From positions 3,534,001 through 3,598,000 of the forward strand of contig CM066293.1 of the NCBI GenBank assembly GCA_033816765.1: a stretch of DNA of 64,000 nucleotides. The letters run 5' to 3'. The notes under the pieces were generated by a model, which had not been told where the DNA came from, searched no databases, and was given only the letters and a program-made list of their open reading frames with translations. Source of the DNA: Nothopassalora personata (lineage: Eukaryota > Ascomycota > Dothideomycetes > Mycosphaerellales > Mycosphaerellaceae). Position numbers and translations under genes: made by a program. Each line of letters opens with the position of its first letter. Positions within the stretch are counted from its first letter, which is position 1. Below are positions 20,569 through 32,110 of the stretch, one piece after another.

Positions 20569-22577
20569 TGCCCGGCGGCCAGGGAACTGAGGTTGGTGTT
20601 GCCTCCGTTGTTGTTACGCGGGCGCGGTGGGCGATAGTCGCCGTCGTAGCCATACATCGGGCACTCGGTATTGCTGGATAAGTGGGGTCCGGTGCGGCAT
20701 CGGTAGCACTTGCCCTGCTTCTTCAATTCCTCGCGACCCTCATAGTTGAGCGGTGGGAGGTCCCGAAGGTGAGCTGGCAAGTCTTCCTTCTTCTTGGTGC
20801 CTACGTACTGTGGTGGGCGCTGAACGACGGCGCCGGCAGCACCAGCGGCTGCAGCTGCAGCTGTGTTGCCCTGGTTCTGGTTGCCGTTGCCGTTGCCGTT
20901 CTGGTTGCCTCCTCCATTGCCGCGTGGGCGGTTGTTGTTCTCTTGAGGGTACAGCTGCTCGGTCTCGTAGAACTGCTCGTCCAGTGCAGTGCACTCTTCG
21001 ATCACGTCCTGCATGCTGTCCAGACGTCGGTCCACCTCGCGGTCTCCGAAGGTCTTGATGTAGTAGCGCTTGTTGAGGCGTGTGCGGAACAGCATCAACT
21101 CGGTCTCGTCACTCCAGTCAACCCATGCCCTCAGCTTGGAATAGCGTGCGAAGAATGGGACGAAGTTCTCCTTCTGAGCCTGTTTGCAGGTAGTGATGTC
21201 CACTGCAGCCTTGGTGGCCTCGTTGCGGACGCCGTACTGTCGAGTCATCCAGTCCAACAGTTCTTCGCCAGTCATGAACTCGTTGAAAGCCTGGTGCCCG
21301 GGGATGGGGATGCGAGGCTTCACAGTCTTCTGCACCTCACCGTCCGTCCATCCATACAGGAAGCGTAGGGCGTCCTGTTCAGTGCGGAACGTCGCGACTG
21401 TCAACTTCAGCAGGATGCTTGTGTACCAGCTGTCATAAGTCGGGTCGTCATCGTTCTTGAACTTCTTTGGGTCAGGCACACCCTTGCCGATCTTCATGCT
21501 GCGGTCGAGGGTGGGGTCGATGTTGATGAGACGCTCCGGCAGGTCCACGAGAGGTGTCTGCTGCGTGCGGTTGCTGCGACCACCGCCTGACCGCTGCGTG
21601 CCTTGTGTGCCTTGGCGCTCATCACGACGTGGTCGGTCATGGTCACGACCACGGCGATCCCTGTCCTTGTCTCCATTGCCATCGTCATCATCGTCTCCTC
21701 CGCCACCTCCTCCTGCTGCCGCCTCACGGTACCGACGCTGGAGCACCTCGAGTGAGGTCTCGCGGGGTGGTGGTGATCGTGGGCGTGAGCGTGGGCGCGA
21801 GCGCGAACGACGTCCTCGTGCCTGGTCCTCTGCTGCTTGCAGACGGACCTTCAGGTCATCAACCTCAGCTTGTAATGCCTGGCTCTTCTTCTTCTCCGAG
21901 TCGGTGATATCGGCGAACTGCTGACATAGCTCGTTCGCATCCTTGTACTTCTTCTCGACAGCCTTGAGTTTGAGGGTGTCGGCGTTCTTATTCTTAAGGT
22001 CCTGGGCCATCTTCGCGAGGGCGGTCTGTTCGGTCTTGAGCATCCCGTGGATGCGATCGTACTCGGCATACAGCGTACGGTACTGCTTGTTCTGAAGTGC
22101 ATTGGCGCGTTGCATCACATCGAGTTGTTGGCTAGATATGATGGCAGTGTTGAATCCTCGTAGCACGAAATCGTGGACGGTCTTCGGGTGTTCCTTGGTC
22201 AGTGTGGCCAGGTCTTCGGCGGTGATGTTCTGGAAGTCGGCGGCAGCGATGTGTTCGGCTTCGTCGTGTGAAATGAAGACTGGTGTGTCCTCCTCTTCTC
22301 CCACCCTGGGCTCGAAGAGTTCTGTGAAATCAAGCTCACCGTTCTGCTCCCTGTCTTGTGCTTTGTTCCATGCCTTGTCCAGCTCTTGCTGAAGCGCGAC
22401 ACCGGTGTCAACTGTGACTCGCCGAGTGTCGTCTCCTTGTGTCTGACTGTCGAAACTGGAGAGGTCGGGGAAAAGAGAGGTGCGCTTGCCTTGTGTCTGT
22501 GACTGCTGGGAAGTCATGTTGTTTCCTTCAACGCGGCCTGTTGCTGAGGCCTTTGGTGCGTTGGTTTCCTTGGGCAT
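20544..22577 (-). CDS. gag: Gag polyprotein
   Basis: 677 aa from the ATG at 22577, 169 bases inside the 5' LTR. It forms the particle that packages and reverse-transcribes the RNA. Residues about 145-255 are a long charged, heptad-like coiled coil. Residues 255-275 are an Arg-Ser/Pro stretch (RSRSRPRSRPRSPP), and 285-345 are low-complexity Gly/Asp/Arg. The capsid-like domain of gypsy Gag is about 370-530, and an Asn/Gly/Gln and Ala-rich linker follows at 545-585. One zinc knuckle (C624, C627, H632, C639) has C-x2-C-x4-H-x6-C spacing, two residues longer than the usual last gap. The stop TAA (20546-20544) lies in the predicted frameshift loop. Coiled-coil and RS-like parts are larger than in typical fungal Gags. 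Confidence 0.93.
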   Translation of the reverse strand: MPKETNAPKASATGRVEGNNMTSQQSQTQGKRTSLFPDLSSFDSQTQGDDTRRVTVDTGVALQQELDKAWNKAQDREQNGELDFTELFEPRVGEEEDTPVFISHDEAEHIAAADFQNITAEDLATLTKEHPKTVHDFVLRGFNTAIISSQQLDVMQRANALQNKQYRTLYAEYDRIHGMLKTEQTALAKMAQDLKNKNADTLKLKAVEKKYKDANELCQQFADITDSEKKKSQALQAEVDDLKVRLQAAEDQARGRRSRSRPRSRPRSPPPRETSLEVLQRRYREAAAGGGGGGDDDDDGNGDKDRDRRGRDHDRPRRDERQGTQGTQRSGGGRSNRTQQTPLVDLPERLINIDPTLDRSMKIGKGVPDPKKFKNDDDPTYDSWYTSILLKLTVATFRTEQDALRFLYGWTDGEVQKTVKPRIPIPGHQAFNEFMTGEELLDWMTRQYGVRNEATKAAVDITTCKQAQKENFVPFFARYSKLRAWVDWSDETELMLFRTRLNKRYYIKTFGDREVDRRLDSMQDVIEECTALDEQFYETEQLYPQENNNRPRGNGGGNQNGNGNGNQNQGNTAAAAAAGAAGAVVQRPPQYVGTKKKEDLPAHLRDLPPLNYEGREELKKQGKCYRCRTGPHLSSNTECPMYGYDGDYRPPRPRNNNGGNTNLSSLAAGQGNGEATA

Positions 22578-22735
22578 CTGTTGCTTAGTGCCTTACCGTG
22601 TTCCGTGTTCTGAATCCGTTTGCCTCTGTTGCGATGTTGCGAGTCGCGAGTTCTGTATCTACGCCGTGCGCGGTTCTGTGAGTCTGTTCCTGTTGTTACG
22701 CGTCCCTTACCTGGATCCGCGATCTGGGTAGGGAG

Positions 22736-22744
22736 GTAGAACAA
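22736..22744 (-). other. Putative self-primer binding site
   Basis: Minus-strand TTGTTCTAC starts 2 bases after the 5' LTR. It is the exact reverse complement of GTAGAACAA at 22796-22788 inside that LTR. No tRNA-type site (TGG...) is visible at the LTR edge. This resembles Tf1/sushi self-priming, where the 5' end of the RNA folds back as primer; it would put the transcript start near 22796. Confidence 0.55.
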
Positions 22745-22746
22745 AC

Positions 22747-22930
22747 TGTAAGGGCGCGCGTACCATAGGGTTCGAATGAGATAGTTGTTGTTCTACGAAG
22801 CTACGAAAGAGGAGCGCGAGGCGCGGCGGATAGATAAAGCAACGCCAAGCCGCGCTAACCCGATGCGGAAGGTCCGAGGTTCCGCCGGGACGACGCATCG
22901 TCAGTGAAGGGTCGCGGGCTGCCCGTGACA
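22747..22930 (-). repeat. 5' LTR (184 bp) of the intact chromovirus
   Basis: Identical to the 3' LTR except for two substitutions. Ends TGT/ACA and is followed on the right by the target duplication TAAAG. It should carry the promoter; no clear TATA box was recognised. Confidence 0.95.
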
Positions 22931-25900
22931 TAAAGCCTTTAATCTCTTAGAGTCGCCTCTATTTTCTTAAGTAGATTAATATAGGGTTACCTAGCTAGCC
23001 GTTTAATCTTTTCTATAGTTTAGCCTCCGTCTATAGAATCTTAGTAGCTTAACGCAATTCGTATATCCTATCCTACTCCTTACTACGTTTACCTATACGC
23101 TAGTCTCTAAGTGTAATAAGATGTTTCTTAATAATAGCTAGCTTAAGGACGGTAGTTGTTACTAGTGTAACTAATAAGAGTAGATAAGATAATAACGTAC
23201 CTTATTATCTACTATAGTTAGTTAGAAGATAGGTGTTATACCCGTTAAATAGTTAAGCCGCTTACGTGTTTTCTCAATTAATAGTTATAGAACTTATAAG
23301 CTATTAGTATAGTTGTCTATAAGGAAGCGGTAGCTAAGTACTATATCTATCTTACCTATGTTTAGTATATATATTACGAGATAGCGCTATATGTATATTA
23401 TCTAAACGTCCGTGTTACTAAGATCTAGTTATTTTCTATTAAGCTTAGCGTACTGTCGTAATACAATATGTATATTATAGGTCTCGTTAGTAATTTAAGA
23501 GTAGGGTAGAACGAGAGTATTGTTACTCTTCTAGGTAGGTCGAAGCTATACGTAGGTATTAGCTACGTAAATAACGAAATATACGTCTTATAGAATAAGA
23601 GTCTAGATTATTAATCGTAGCTTAGGCGAGAGGCATTTAAGGGAAGGATTGTTTATAATCTATTATATAGTAGAGCTTAAGAGGATATATATATCCTAAA
23701 GACTTATTAGTTTAGTTATAGAGTAATAGAATATAAGTCGTACTAACTGCTCGGTATAATCTTAGCCGCGTACTTAGCTATACTAGCTATACCTAACGCG
23801 TAACTCTTAGTATCTATATTAGGTTTTAGTCGTAGCCGGTATAAATTTCCTCTACTAGTATAGGCGAGGGTATCCTAGGAGTATCTTTATAAACGGAGTA
23901 TACTAAGTTACTACTCTCTAAACCTTTTATCTATCTAGAAACTATTAAGCGTATATAGATATTTCTTATATCCTAATAGAAGCCTTCCTATATATAGACT
24001 AAGATATAGTAGAACGTAGTATAGCCTAGAGTATAGTATCTTAATGTTAAAAGCTATAGTAAGGTAGCGCTTTATTCTTTTTCAAGTCTTAACTTATACT
24101 ATTCTTCTACTTTTAGCTGGAGTAGTTTAATAATATCTTCCTAGGCTAGATTTTTTATACTTTCCTTACCCGTCTAATACGTACGTAACGATATAGGTAA
24201 TTATAAAGACTCTCGTTCCTACGTAAGAGTCTAGGATATAGTTTATAGTTATCCCGTCCGCTATCCGGATTAACTTTTATATCGTTTATAGTATAATAAA
24301 CATTATCTTTAGGTCTTCTAGCCTCTCTAGTAGCTCCTCCTACTCTTTTCTAAAGGGAAGGAAATGTTCGCCTAGCCTTCTTTATATGTTATACGCCCTT
24401 AAACTAGCGTTATATTACTTACTTTATAGCTTCTTTATTTTAATGTCTATCGTAGCCTAGTATCTTTAGTATATAGACCTATACCGCGTTCTTAGCTTCC
24501 TAAGAAAGTAGAGGCCGTAGTAGATTATCTAGTCTAGTCTTATAATATGTTTATTTAGTTAGCTATATTAGGTTAGTAGGCTAGTCTAAACTCGGGCGTT
24601 ATAGAATGGTAGTAGATTAGGAAAGTCTATCCTAGTATAAGGCTTAAGCTATTAATAAGTAGAGCTTAAGCAAAAACTCCTAGTATATACTTTACTATAC
24701 TTACTGAATTAATAACTTAGCTCCTATACCTTAGGATATGCCCTCCTATAAATATATAGTCTTACTTTACATCCTATTGTACGGAGTCGTAACTATACTC
24801 GAGAGCTAAGAAAGAGATAATATACGTAAATTACTATAGTAGGAGAGATCTATAAAGACGCAAAGAAGTAATATATATATACCTATAGTAGCGAGGATCT
24901 TAGTATCTAAAGAGCTACTAGGAATAGTAGTAAGTAATAGAACTTCGCTATTAGATTACTCTAGACTATATAATTTCCTATTATATCTATTATACCTTAA
25001 TTACCGTATCCGCGTCTAATTAACAAGTAAGGACGTAGCGGCTATAAGAGTCGCCTAGACATCTACGTCTCGTACCGTAGATAAAGATTACTAGATTATT
25101 CTCTTAGCTAATGTAGAAATTAGGGTTTAGTAGTTATCTAGTTTAGAGGTTTACCTCCTAAGGTCTTATCTAGATAAGATAGATTATAATCTACTCGTAG
25201 GTATAGCTTAAGCTCTAAAGAAAGGAGGGTATTTCTACCTTACGATTAAACTAGTAAGTTTTATAATAAGCTAAAATCGAGACGTATAGTATACTATACC
25301 TTAATAAACAATTACTATAATATATTTAGATAAGAAGGTCAAGTACTTATATTTAGGCCTTTAATACTAGGTAGATAGTAGTAGAGAGCCTAGTAGTAGT
25401 ATTAAGTAATTAACATAATCTATTTTTAGTACTTACTTAATAAATTGTCCCTTTAAGTTAAATTAGTAGGGTAGTAAAATACCTAAGTAATATACGATAT
25501 TATTAGTTAAGTTAAGTAAGTAAATAAGTACGTATAGTAGCTATAAACATATATAAAGGGCCTAAATTTTTAGCTTAGCTATAAACTTAGCTACTATAGC
25601 CCGTAATCCTATAACCCTATAACCTCGTAACTCGTAAGTACGTAACCTCGTAACCTATAACCCGTAATTATATAACTCCGTAAGACGGATTTTTACCTCC
25701 TATACTATCTAGGATTATATACACTATCTTGTACTTAATAATAGATAATATAGGAGAAATAACCTACCCGTAAGGGTACCGCTAGGTCTTTAAATATATA
25801 AATTATATAAAAATCTTCTACTTACCTAGTTTAGTAACTTAAGTTAGTTAAGTATAAGCCCTTAATATTAATTAAGTAAGTAGTTAGTTATCTAAGTAAG

Positions 25901-26878
25901 TATCGTATTTTTCGTTACTTAAGTAACTTAATTACTTTATAATAGTAGTAATAGGGCTATTATACTATAAGCCCTTAACCTATACTAATCTTAAGACCTA
26001 TTATTACTTATAAAACGACATACCGACGATAATCTAAGAGTGTTACCGTTTAGATCTAGCGTAATAAGAAATGTCGTAGGGTTTAGCTCCACTCCCGTAA
26101 AGGAGTAGGTAATAGAACTAGACTATATGTTAACTTAGCTTCTTCTACGTACGTAATTAGAAGAATCGGCCTATAATACTTATAACAACTTCTTTCTAAC
26201 GCCGTAGCCCTTAGACTCTATAGCCTTCTAATACTATAATCTTTCCTATATTAGTCTAGATTAATAACGCGCTAGACTAATAATATAGCTTAGAAATCCG
26301 AACTATAACCTAAAGATACTATAATACTATTAAGGTCGTCGATCGTTCTAGAAAGACTACCTATATCTAGTACGGGAGTAAGCTCCTACGTAGTTTAGCT
26401 ATAGTTAATACTTAGTAATACGGAGAATATACGTTAGCGGCTTTCTATAGTTATAACCGTATATACATTCTAAGGTAAGGAACGTACGCTCTTCTATACT
26501 ATATAGACCTATATTAATAGTAGATATCCTTTAGCTACGGGTAAGATCGTAGGTAAAACCTAGAGGGCTAGCTAGTCTAGTTAGATAGGAATTATCTAGC
26601 TACTACTACGGCCTAGAGTACGGAGAAGTTCTATGTACGTTAGACTATAGTACTAAGTTATATAGTGTAATAATACTAATGCCGCTTCCTATAACGCTAT
26701 ATAGGATAACGCTTATAACCTAGCGAAGATACTTTACTTAACTAAGATAAGCTAGCTCTCTAATAACGGCTCCCTTAATAGAAATTACTATATAGATAAG
26801 GAGGATATAAGTCGTAATATCTAGGTCTTCCTTAGCTAGGTAATCTACTAATGTTAGATAAGACCTACTATATCTAGG
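22931..26878. other. Unidentified RIP-degraded DNA
   Basis: About 3.9 kb with stops in all frames. A minus-strand translation around 23700-24000 has a long mostly open stretch, but I recognise no family. At about 25590-25680 a degenerate run of CTATAACC/CGTAACC words (CCTATAACCCTATAACCTCG) occurs. AAGTAAGTAAGTA-type words are frequent at 25500-25900. No gene can be supported. Confidence 0.35.
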
Positions 26879-27284
26879 TGTTAGGTTTAGTATAACCTAA
26901 TAATATTACAAGTTAAGAAGACAAGCTTAATCAGTTTTTTTCTCGGGCCGATAGGAAGCCGAGGGAGATTAATAAAGCAGTAGTCGTCTTAGTCTTATAA
27001 AGACTTAAGAAATAATATAGTAGAGGTTAGGTTTCGGTGTATTCTAAACAGTAATATTAAATAGTAAGTTAAACGTATCGAAACTATAAGGGATTCTTAG
27101 CGTTCCTAAATACAAAGGAGATTCGTAGATCTCGGTAATAAGTCTAATCATTCTAAGCATAAGCAGTCTAATTAGGCTAAGTATAAGTAGTCTAATCGCC
27201 CTAAGTCTAAGCGCTTAGGTAGGATAAGTGACGTACTCGTCTCGTTATTATAATTCTAGGGTCTATAGGAATCATTCCGTAACA
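26879..27284. repeat. Solo LTR (406 bp) of the A/B gypsy family, with target duplication
   Basis: Starts TGTTAGGTTTAG and ends CCGTAACA, with CTAGG on both sides (26874-26878 and 27285-27289), a perfect 5-bp duplication. No internal gypsy sequence adjoins it, so it is a product of LTR-LTR recombination. Its first about 240 bp match the LTRs of A, B and C; the remaining part differs, so LTR subfamilies exist. RIP changes are visible throughout. Confidence 0.9.
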
Positions 27285-28469
27285 CTAGGCTACCTATACT
27301 TTAAAATAGAAGATTATAGCTATAATGTATAAGTCTAAATATTACTAGGATTATATATAAGATCTACTAAGCTTACTACGTATATAGAGGTAGGTAACGT
27401 ATACCAATATTAGTTACCTATTATCTAGTAATTTGTTCGAGATAAACCGTAGACCGTATAAGAAGAGAGACTCTACTAAAAAGTAAATAAAGTTAAAGGA
27501 GGGGTATACGCTATATGTATTAAAATAGTTCTATACTAAAGAGGGATATTCTAGAGGGAATTAGCGAAGGTAACTACGTAGCTTTAGAGACTTATATATA
27601 CTCTTTACGAGATCTTACTATATATTAGATCTAGACTCTAACAAGACTAGCGAGCATAATCTGATCTACGTAGCTAGACTATCGTTCCTACGTTAATAGG
27701 ATAGCTACTATCGATTAGTACTTATCTTAATCTAGGATTTAGACGGCCTATTACTATAGGGCTACCTACTTAGTATACTCGAGCTCCGTAGCCTCTTAAA
27801 TGCAAATATAGTATCTACTAGTTACTCTATAGGGGTGTATATAGAGAGCGCGGTTTAAGGCTATAAACTTAACTTAAATTATAGCATTTCAGTAGGTCTT
27901 TATTATAAGATATAATATAGTATAAGGCTATAAAGTAACTAAGGTTACCTCGTAGATCTAGGGAAAGTAACGATAAATAGATAGCAATATATAGTTAACC
28001 TTTCTAGCTCGTCTTTTATTAAATAGTAACGTCTTATCTTATATAACCCTAACTATCAATAGCTTTAAAGATTTACCTTGTACTTATATTACTTACGTAG
28101 AGAGTAGTATTTTAGTACTCTAATAAAGAGTAGGGACTTATACCTATATAGTAAGTTAAGGTACTCTATTACTACGTTTGCTCTAGAAACGAACTAGGAG
28201 TTAGAAATTATCCCTTTAAACCCGGTAGAAGTATAACATACTAAAGAGACTATATATAATAGGAGGAAGCTAGGGAAGATTATCCTACGCTAAAGAGAAC
28301 GGGTAGTAAGACTTATTAACGAGACGCCTAAAGCGAGTCTATTTAGCGGGGAGGTAGTAACCTAGGTATAGCTAAAGCCGTATTAGGCTAGGACACTATA
28401 GGCTAAGATTGTAGATACGTATTAAGTTACTTAGATTCTACTATAATATATCTAATACTTATAAAGCTA
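27285..28469 (+). other. Unidentified degenerate region before LINE copy 1
   Basis: Plus-strand translation near 28190-28400 gives a stretch that reads protein-like between TAG codons (ELEIIPLNPVEV, then KETIYNRRKLGKIILR). It could be ORF1 of the following LINE or an unrelated gene remnant. The rest is TA-rich with no motif. Confidence 0.3.
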
Positions 28470-31400
28470 GTCTAGCCGTCCTAAATAGCTACCGAGTCTA
28501 TACTCGAATTAGCAATCCGCGAAAAGGCCGATATACTAGTAATCTAAGAGCTATAGCTTTTAATAGACGAAGAAAATAATCTACGAAGATCTATAGCTTA
28601 CCCGGCCTTTACGACTATACTACTAACTAGTATAGTAAGGAATCGTACCCCCTTCTATATTAGTAGATAAATCTAAGTCGAAATAACTCCGGTTTAAAAT
28701 AGGAACCCGGATTTTTAAGTAATATCTATGAAAGACAAGAAGGGTAATTCGATCTAAATTCTTAATATCTATAATAAAAAAGATAGCGAGAATACCTAGA
28801 TAAACGAAAGCGCCCTATACTATTTTGTACTAGTAATAAATACGGTACTACTCGGCGACTTTAATATAAGACACCCGTCTTAGGATCCTTACGGGAAGGA
28901 TAATAGCTCTAGAGCTAAAGCCTTTATTAACTAGATTAAAGTAAATAACTTCTCTCTACAAAATACTCCGAATATAGGTATCTTTTACTAAGTACACCTA
29001 AATAACCTAAGCGTATTAGACCTTACCTTTATAAAAGAAAGCTCTCTAAGCTCAGAAATAAACTAGCGTACGCTAGAGACCGGATCTAACTACTTAGTAA
29101 TCTCTCTAGATATTAGAGGGAGTAATACCTCCTGTCTACCCCTACCCCCTCTTAGCGATAGACTACGTTTCGATACGTCTAAAGTAGATTAGAGAGGTCT
29201 CTTACGAGTACTAAAGGATCGTAAAGTAGATCTCGAAGGTATAGAAGACCTAGGCCTACTAGCGAGTACCTTTTCCGATATTATATCTATAGCGGCTAAA
29301 CTATACATCCCTTAACTTAGGGTAGTAGCTAAGTCTAAACCGTAGTAGACGCCGGAACTAAAAGAACTTAGAAAATAACAGTCTCGCGTACGTAGAAAGA
29401 TTACTAGTACTATAGTATCTACTATACGTATAGATAAAGTAGCGTACTTAGTCGTAAGGAATAAATACTTCCTTAGTATTAAAACCGCTAAACGAGACTA
29501 TTATAATAAGTTTCTTAAAAAGACCGATCTTACGTCGGTCTATAAGGCCTTCTCCTATATAAAAGTAGGAGGGAATAGTCTAATTCCGACTATAAATAGA
29601 TAGGACACATTTAAGGGAAAATGCAAGGCCCTTCGGGGCGCGCTATTCCCTTTACTACCTCCGGATAATCCCCTAGACCCCTCGTAGGATAACTATTCTA
29701 TAGGAAACTAGAAATAGGACCTAATATAACTAGAATAACTTTAATTAGCTTATAGTTCCTCGAAAGTAAAAGGCAAAATCCTAGGCCCGGATAGTATAAT
29801 ATAAGCTATAATTTAACGCGGATTTTAAGCTATTTTAGACGCCTTTCTTAAGGTTTACGGCTCGCTATTTAATAAAGGGTACTACCCTAAGTACTAGCAA
29901 GTAGCGATTAGATTTACTCTAGTAAAACTAGGGAAACCCGACTACTCGATCCCTAAGGTATATAGGATAATGGTACTTCTTAACTACCTAGGGAAAGTAA
30001 GCGAGAGAATACTAGCTAAAAGACTAGGTGTTCTAGCCGATACCAGCCCGCCACTTTACGACTTATAAATAGGCAATAGAATAAAACGTTTAGCCGTAGA
30101 TATAGTCCTCCTCCTTACCAATTTTATTAAAAGGAACCGAGCTAAAGGGAAGAAAATAAGCGTAGCCTTTCTAGACGTTAAAGGAGCCTTTAACTACGTA
30201 GCGAAGAATTGTCTCCTAAGAATACTAATTAAGCTACGACTCCCCTACTTAGTTATAAGGTAGACTAAGTCCTTCCTTAAAGGACGGAGGATTTAACTAT
30301 CCTTCGACGGATAAGTAGAAGAGACTACGGATCTCGAGACCGGCGTACCGTAAGGTAGTCTAATCTCGCCAATTTTATTTCTTATATATATAAGGGACCT
30401 ATTTATAGACATTAAGGCCGTAACTCCCTTATCCTATATCGACGATATTAGGCTACTAGTAGCTTCAACTAGCCTTAAGAAGAACGTAAAGATCCTTAAG
30501 AAAGAGATTAAAGTCTTAATAAAGAAAGGTACTAAGTAAGCGATAGAATTTAATCTTACTAAAACCGAGCTCCTACACTTTATAAAAGGTAAAGGATACA
30601 ATAGTTCTATTACTCTACTAAGCGGAGAAGTTATTAAACCCGTAATAAAAGCCGTACGATAGCTAGGGATCTAGTTTAATACCTATCTTACCTTTAAACA
30701 ACATATTTAAATCCGAGTAACTAAGGTACTTACCTCCTTCTATAGAATAAACCGCCTAGCAAATATAGAGAATAGGTTAAGAACTCGTTCCCTACGTACA
30801 CTATACCTATCGTACGTTACTACCGTAGCCGACTACGGGGCGCCGATTTAGTAGAAATCTAGGAGAGCTATTACTTCCTTAGAGGCTATATACGGGAAAG
30901 GCATTCAAAAAGTCCTAGGGGTCTTCCGTACTACCCCTACCGAGCCTACTAAGAGAGAAGTAGACCTCCTTACCCCTTAAATTTATCTAGAACGCTAGGT
31001 CCTAAAGTATAGCCTAAGGCTAAAGAAGCTTCCCGAAGATAACCTAATTACTAGGGCCCTAAGTAGTACTATCCCTATAGTTATAAAAAGGGTAATAGAG
31101 ATAGGTTATAAGCTCTTACCGCCTAAAGGAGATTTAAAGCTCTAAGGAATCTAAAGAAGACTAGAGACCTTTAAGTTACTTTATATAACCGATAAAGAAC
31201 ACCTTACCAACTTAGTAGCTAAGGCTACTAGAGACCATTTTAATAAGGTAAAGGCTAAGAAGGAACACGGCCCAAAAAGCTACTTCTCTCGTTTTTAGTA
31301 CGAAGAGTACCTCCCGCTATAAATATAATATAAGAGGACTATCTCGAGCGCTACTACTCTCTACGTCTAGTATACGGTTTCTTTCGTGACTACCTATACC

Positions 31401-31865
31401 GGTTTTCTAAAATAGACGACGATAGGTACCGCTACGGCTAGAAAGAGACTCTAATCTACCTTCTTAAAGGATATCGCCTATATACTAAGGTTAGAACTAG
31501 AAGAATAGGATAGCGACCTTCCCTATTCTTTTCCTATCTATTAAAGGATAATAAGAGGTAATAGACTATATCCGTACTATAGGTATTACTATACGAAAGT
31601 AGTACCGAGAAGGAAGGAGCGAACTTAAAGAGGTTAGATAGCTATACTAGCTTAGACCTTTAAAAGTACCTTTAAGTCCCCGGATCTAGGGGCAACCCTA
31701 ACGAAATTTCGGACTAGGCCTAATTAGGAAGTTACTAGGCTTATTCTATACGCCTTTACGTAAGGATTCTAGATCTAGTCTCCTTTTTCCTATAGGACGT
31801 CTAGGGGATAAGTTATTACCGCCTAACGGTAGCGATTATATAAGCCTAACGCTAAACCTATAAAT
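28470..31865 (+). pseudogene. LINE copy 1 (non-LTR retrotransposon): endonuclease and RT, RIP-degraded
   Basis: Plus-strand translation gives an AP-type endonuclease followed by reverse transcriptase. The endonuclease starts about 28500 (a LELAIREKADILVI-like start), with GDFN at 28854-28865, LDLTFIK and LETGSNYLVISLDI. RT includes KILGPDSI, YPKYWQVAI, LVKLGKPDYS, YRIMVLLNYLGKV, VAFLDVKGAFNYV, GVPQGSLISPILF and SYIDDIRLLV (YIDD at 30435-30446). Layout and motifs suggest the fungal Tad-type group. TAG codons replace many Gln and Trp. Homology with copy 2 ends at about 31860. The 5' part (ORF1) is uncertain. Confidence 0.85.
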
Positions 31866-31970
31866 CTATATACTAAGTAGGTAATATTAAGGCTATAAAA
31901 GAGGTGCTATATAGTTAGTTAATAGTCCCTCGTACTTAGGAGTCTTCTACCTATTTATATAGCGTTTCCT

Positions 31971-32110
31971 CCTATACCGTAATTCCTATACCGTAATTCC
32001 TATACCGTAATTCCTATACCGTAATTCCTATACCGTAATTCCTATACCGTAATTCCTATACCGTAATTCCTATACCGTAATTCCTATACCGTAATTCCTA
32101 CACCGTAGTT
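31971..32110. repeat. Minisatellite, 14-bp unit, nine perfect copies plus one variant
   Basis: CCTATACCGTAATT is repeated exactly nine times (31971-32096) and followed by one variant copy (CCTACACCGTAGTT). It starts about 110 bp after the homology between the two LINE copies ends, so it may lie in the LINE tail or next to it. The perfect copies contain no CA or TG; the variant contains one CA. Confidence 0.95.

Larger units (their letters stand above)
15631..22930 (-). mobile_element. Intact Ty3/gypsy chromovirus, 7300 bp, recent insertion
   Basis: A complete LTR retrotransposon on the minus strand: 184-bp LTRs at both ends, leader, gag, pol, polypurine tract, and a 5-bp target duplication TAAAG (15626-15630 and 22931-22935). 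The two LTRs differ at only two positions I can see (GGTCCG/GGTTCG and GCATCG/GCAACG). CA and TG are frequent and both ORFs are open throughout, in sharp contrast with both flanks, so it entered an already RIPed region and has not been RIPed. Domain order PR-RT-RH-IN-chromodomain places it among chromoviruses. Confidence 0.97.

Noticed and set aside
16168..22411. Many ORFs of 60-228 codons on the plus strand, e.g. 20682-21368 and 21457-21924, and minus-strand alternatives
   Set aside because: They lie inside gag and pol in other frames, are low-complexity or Cys/Ser-rich, and show no domain. They are frame shadows of the GC-normal coding sequence.
25590..25680. Telomere-like run of CCCTATAACC words
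   Set aside because: Irregular, not CCCTAA arrays, and embedded in RIPed DNA; no chromosome end follows.
27285..28469. Starship captain (tyrosine recombinase) remnant
   Set aside because: I looked for recombinase-like residues in the translated region and could not support any.
31971..32110. CRISPR-like array
   Set aside because: No spacers, a pure 14-bp tandem repeat, and the window is eukaryotic.
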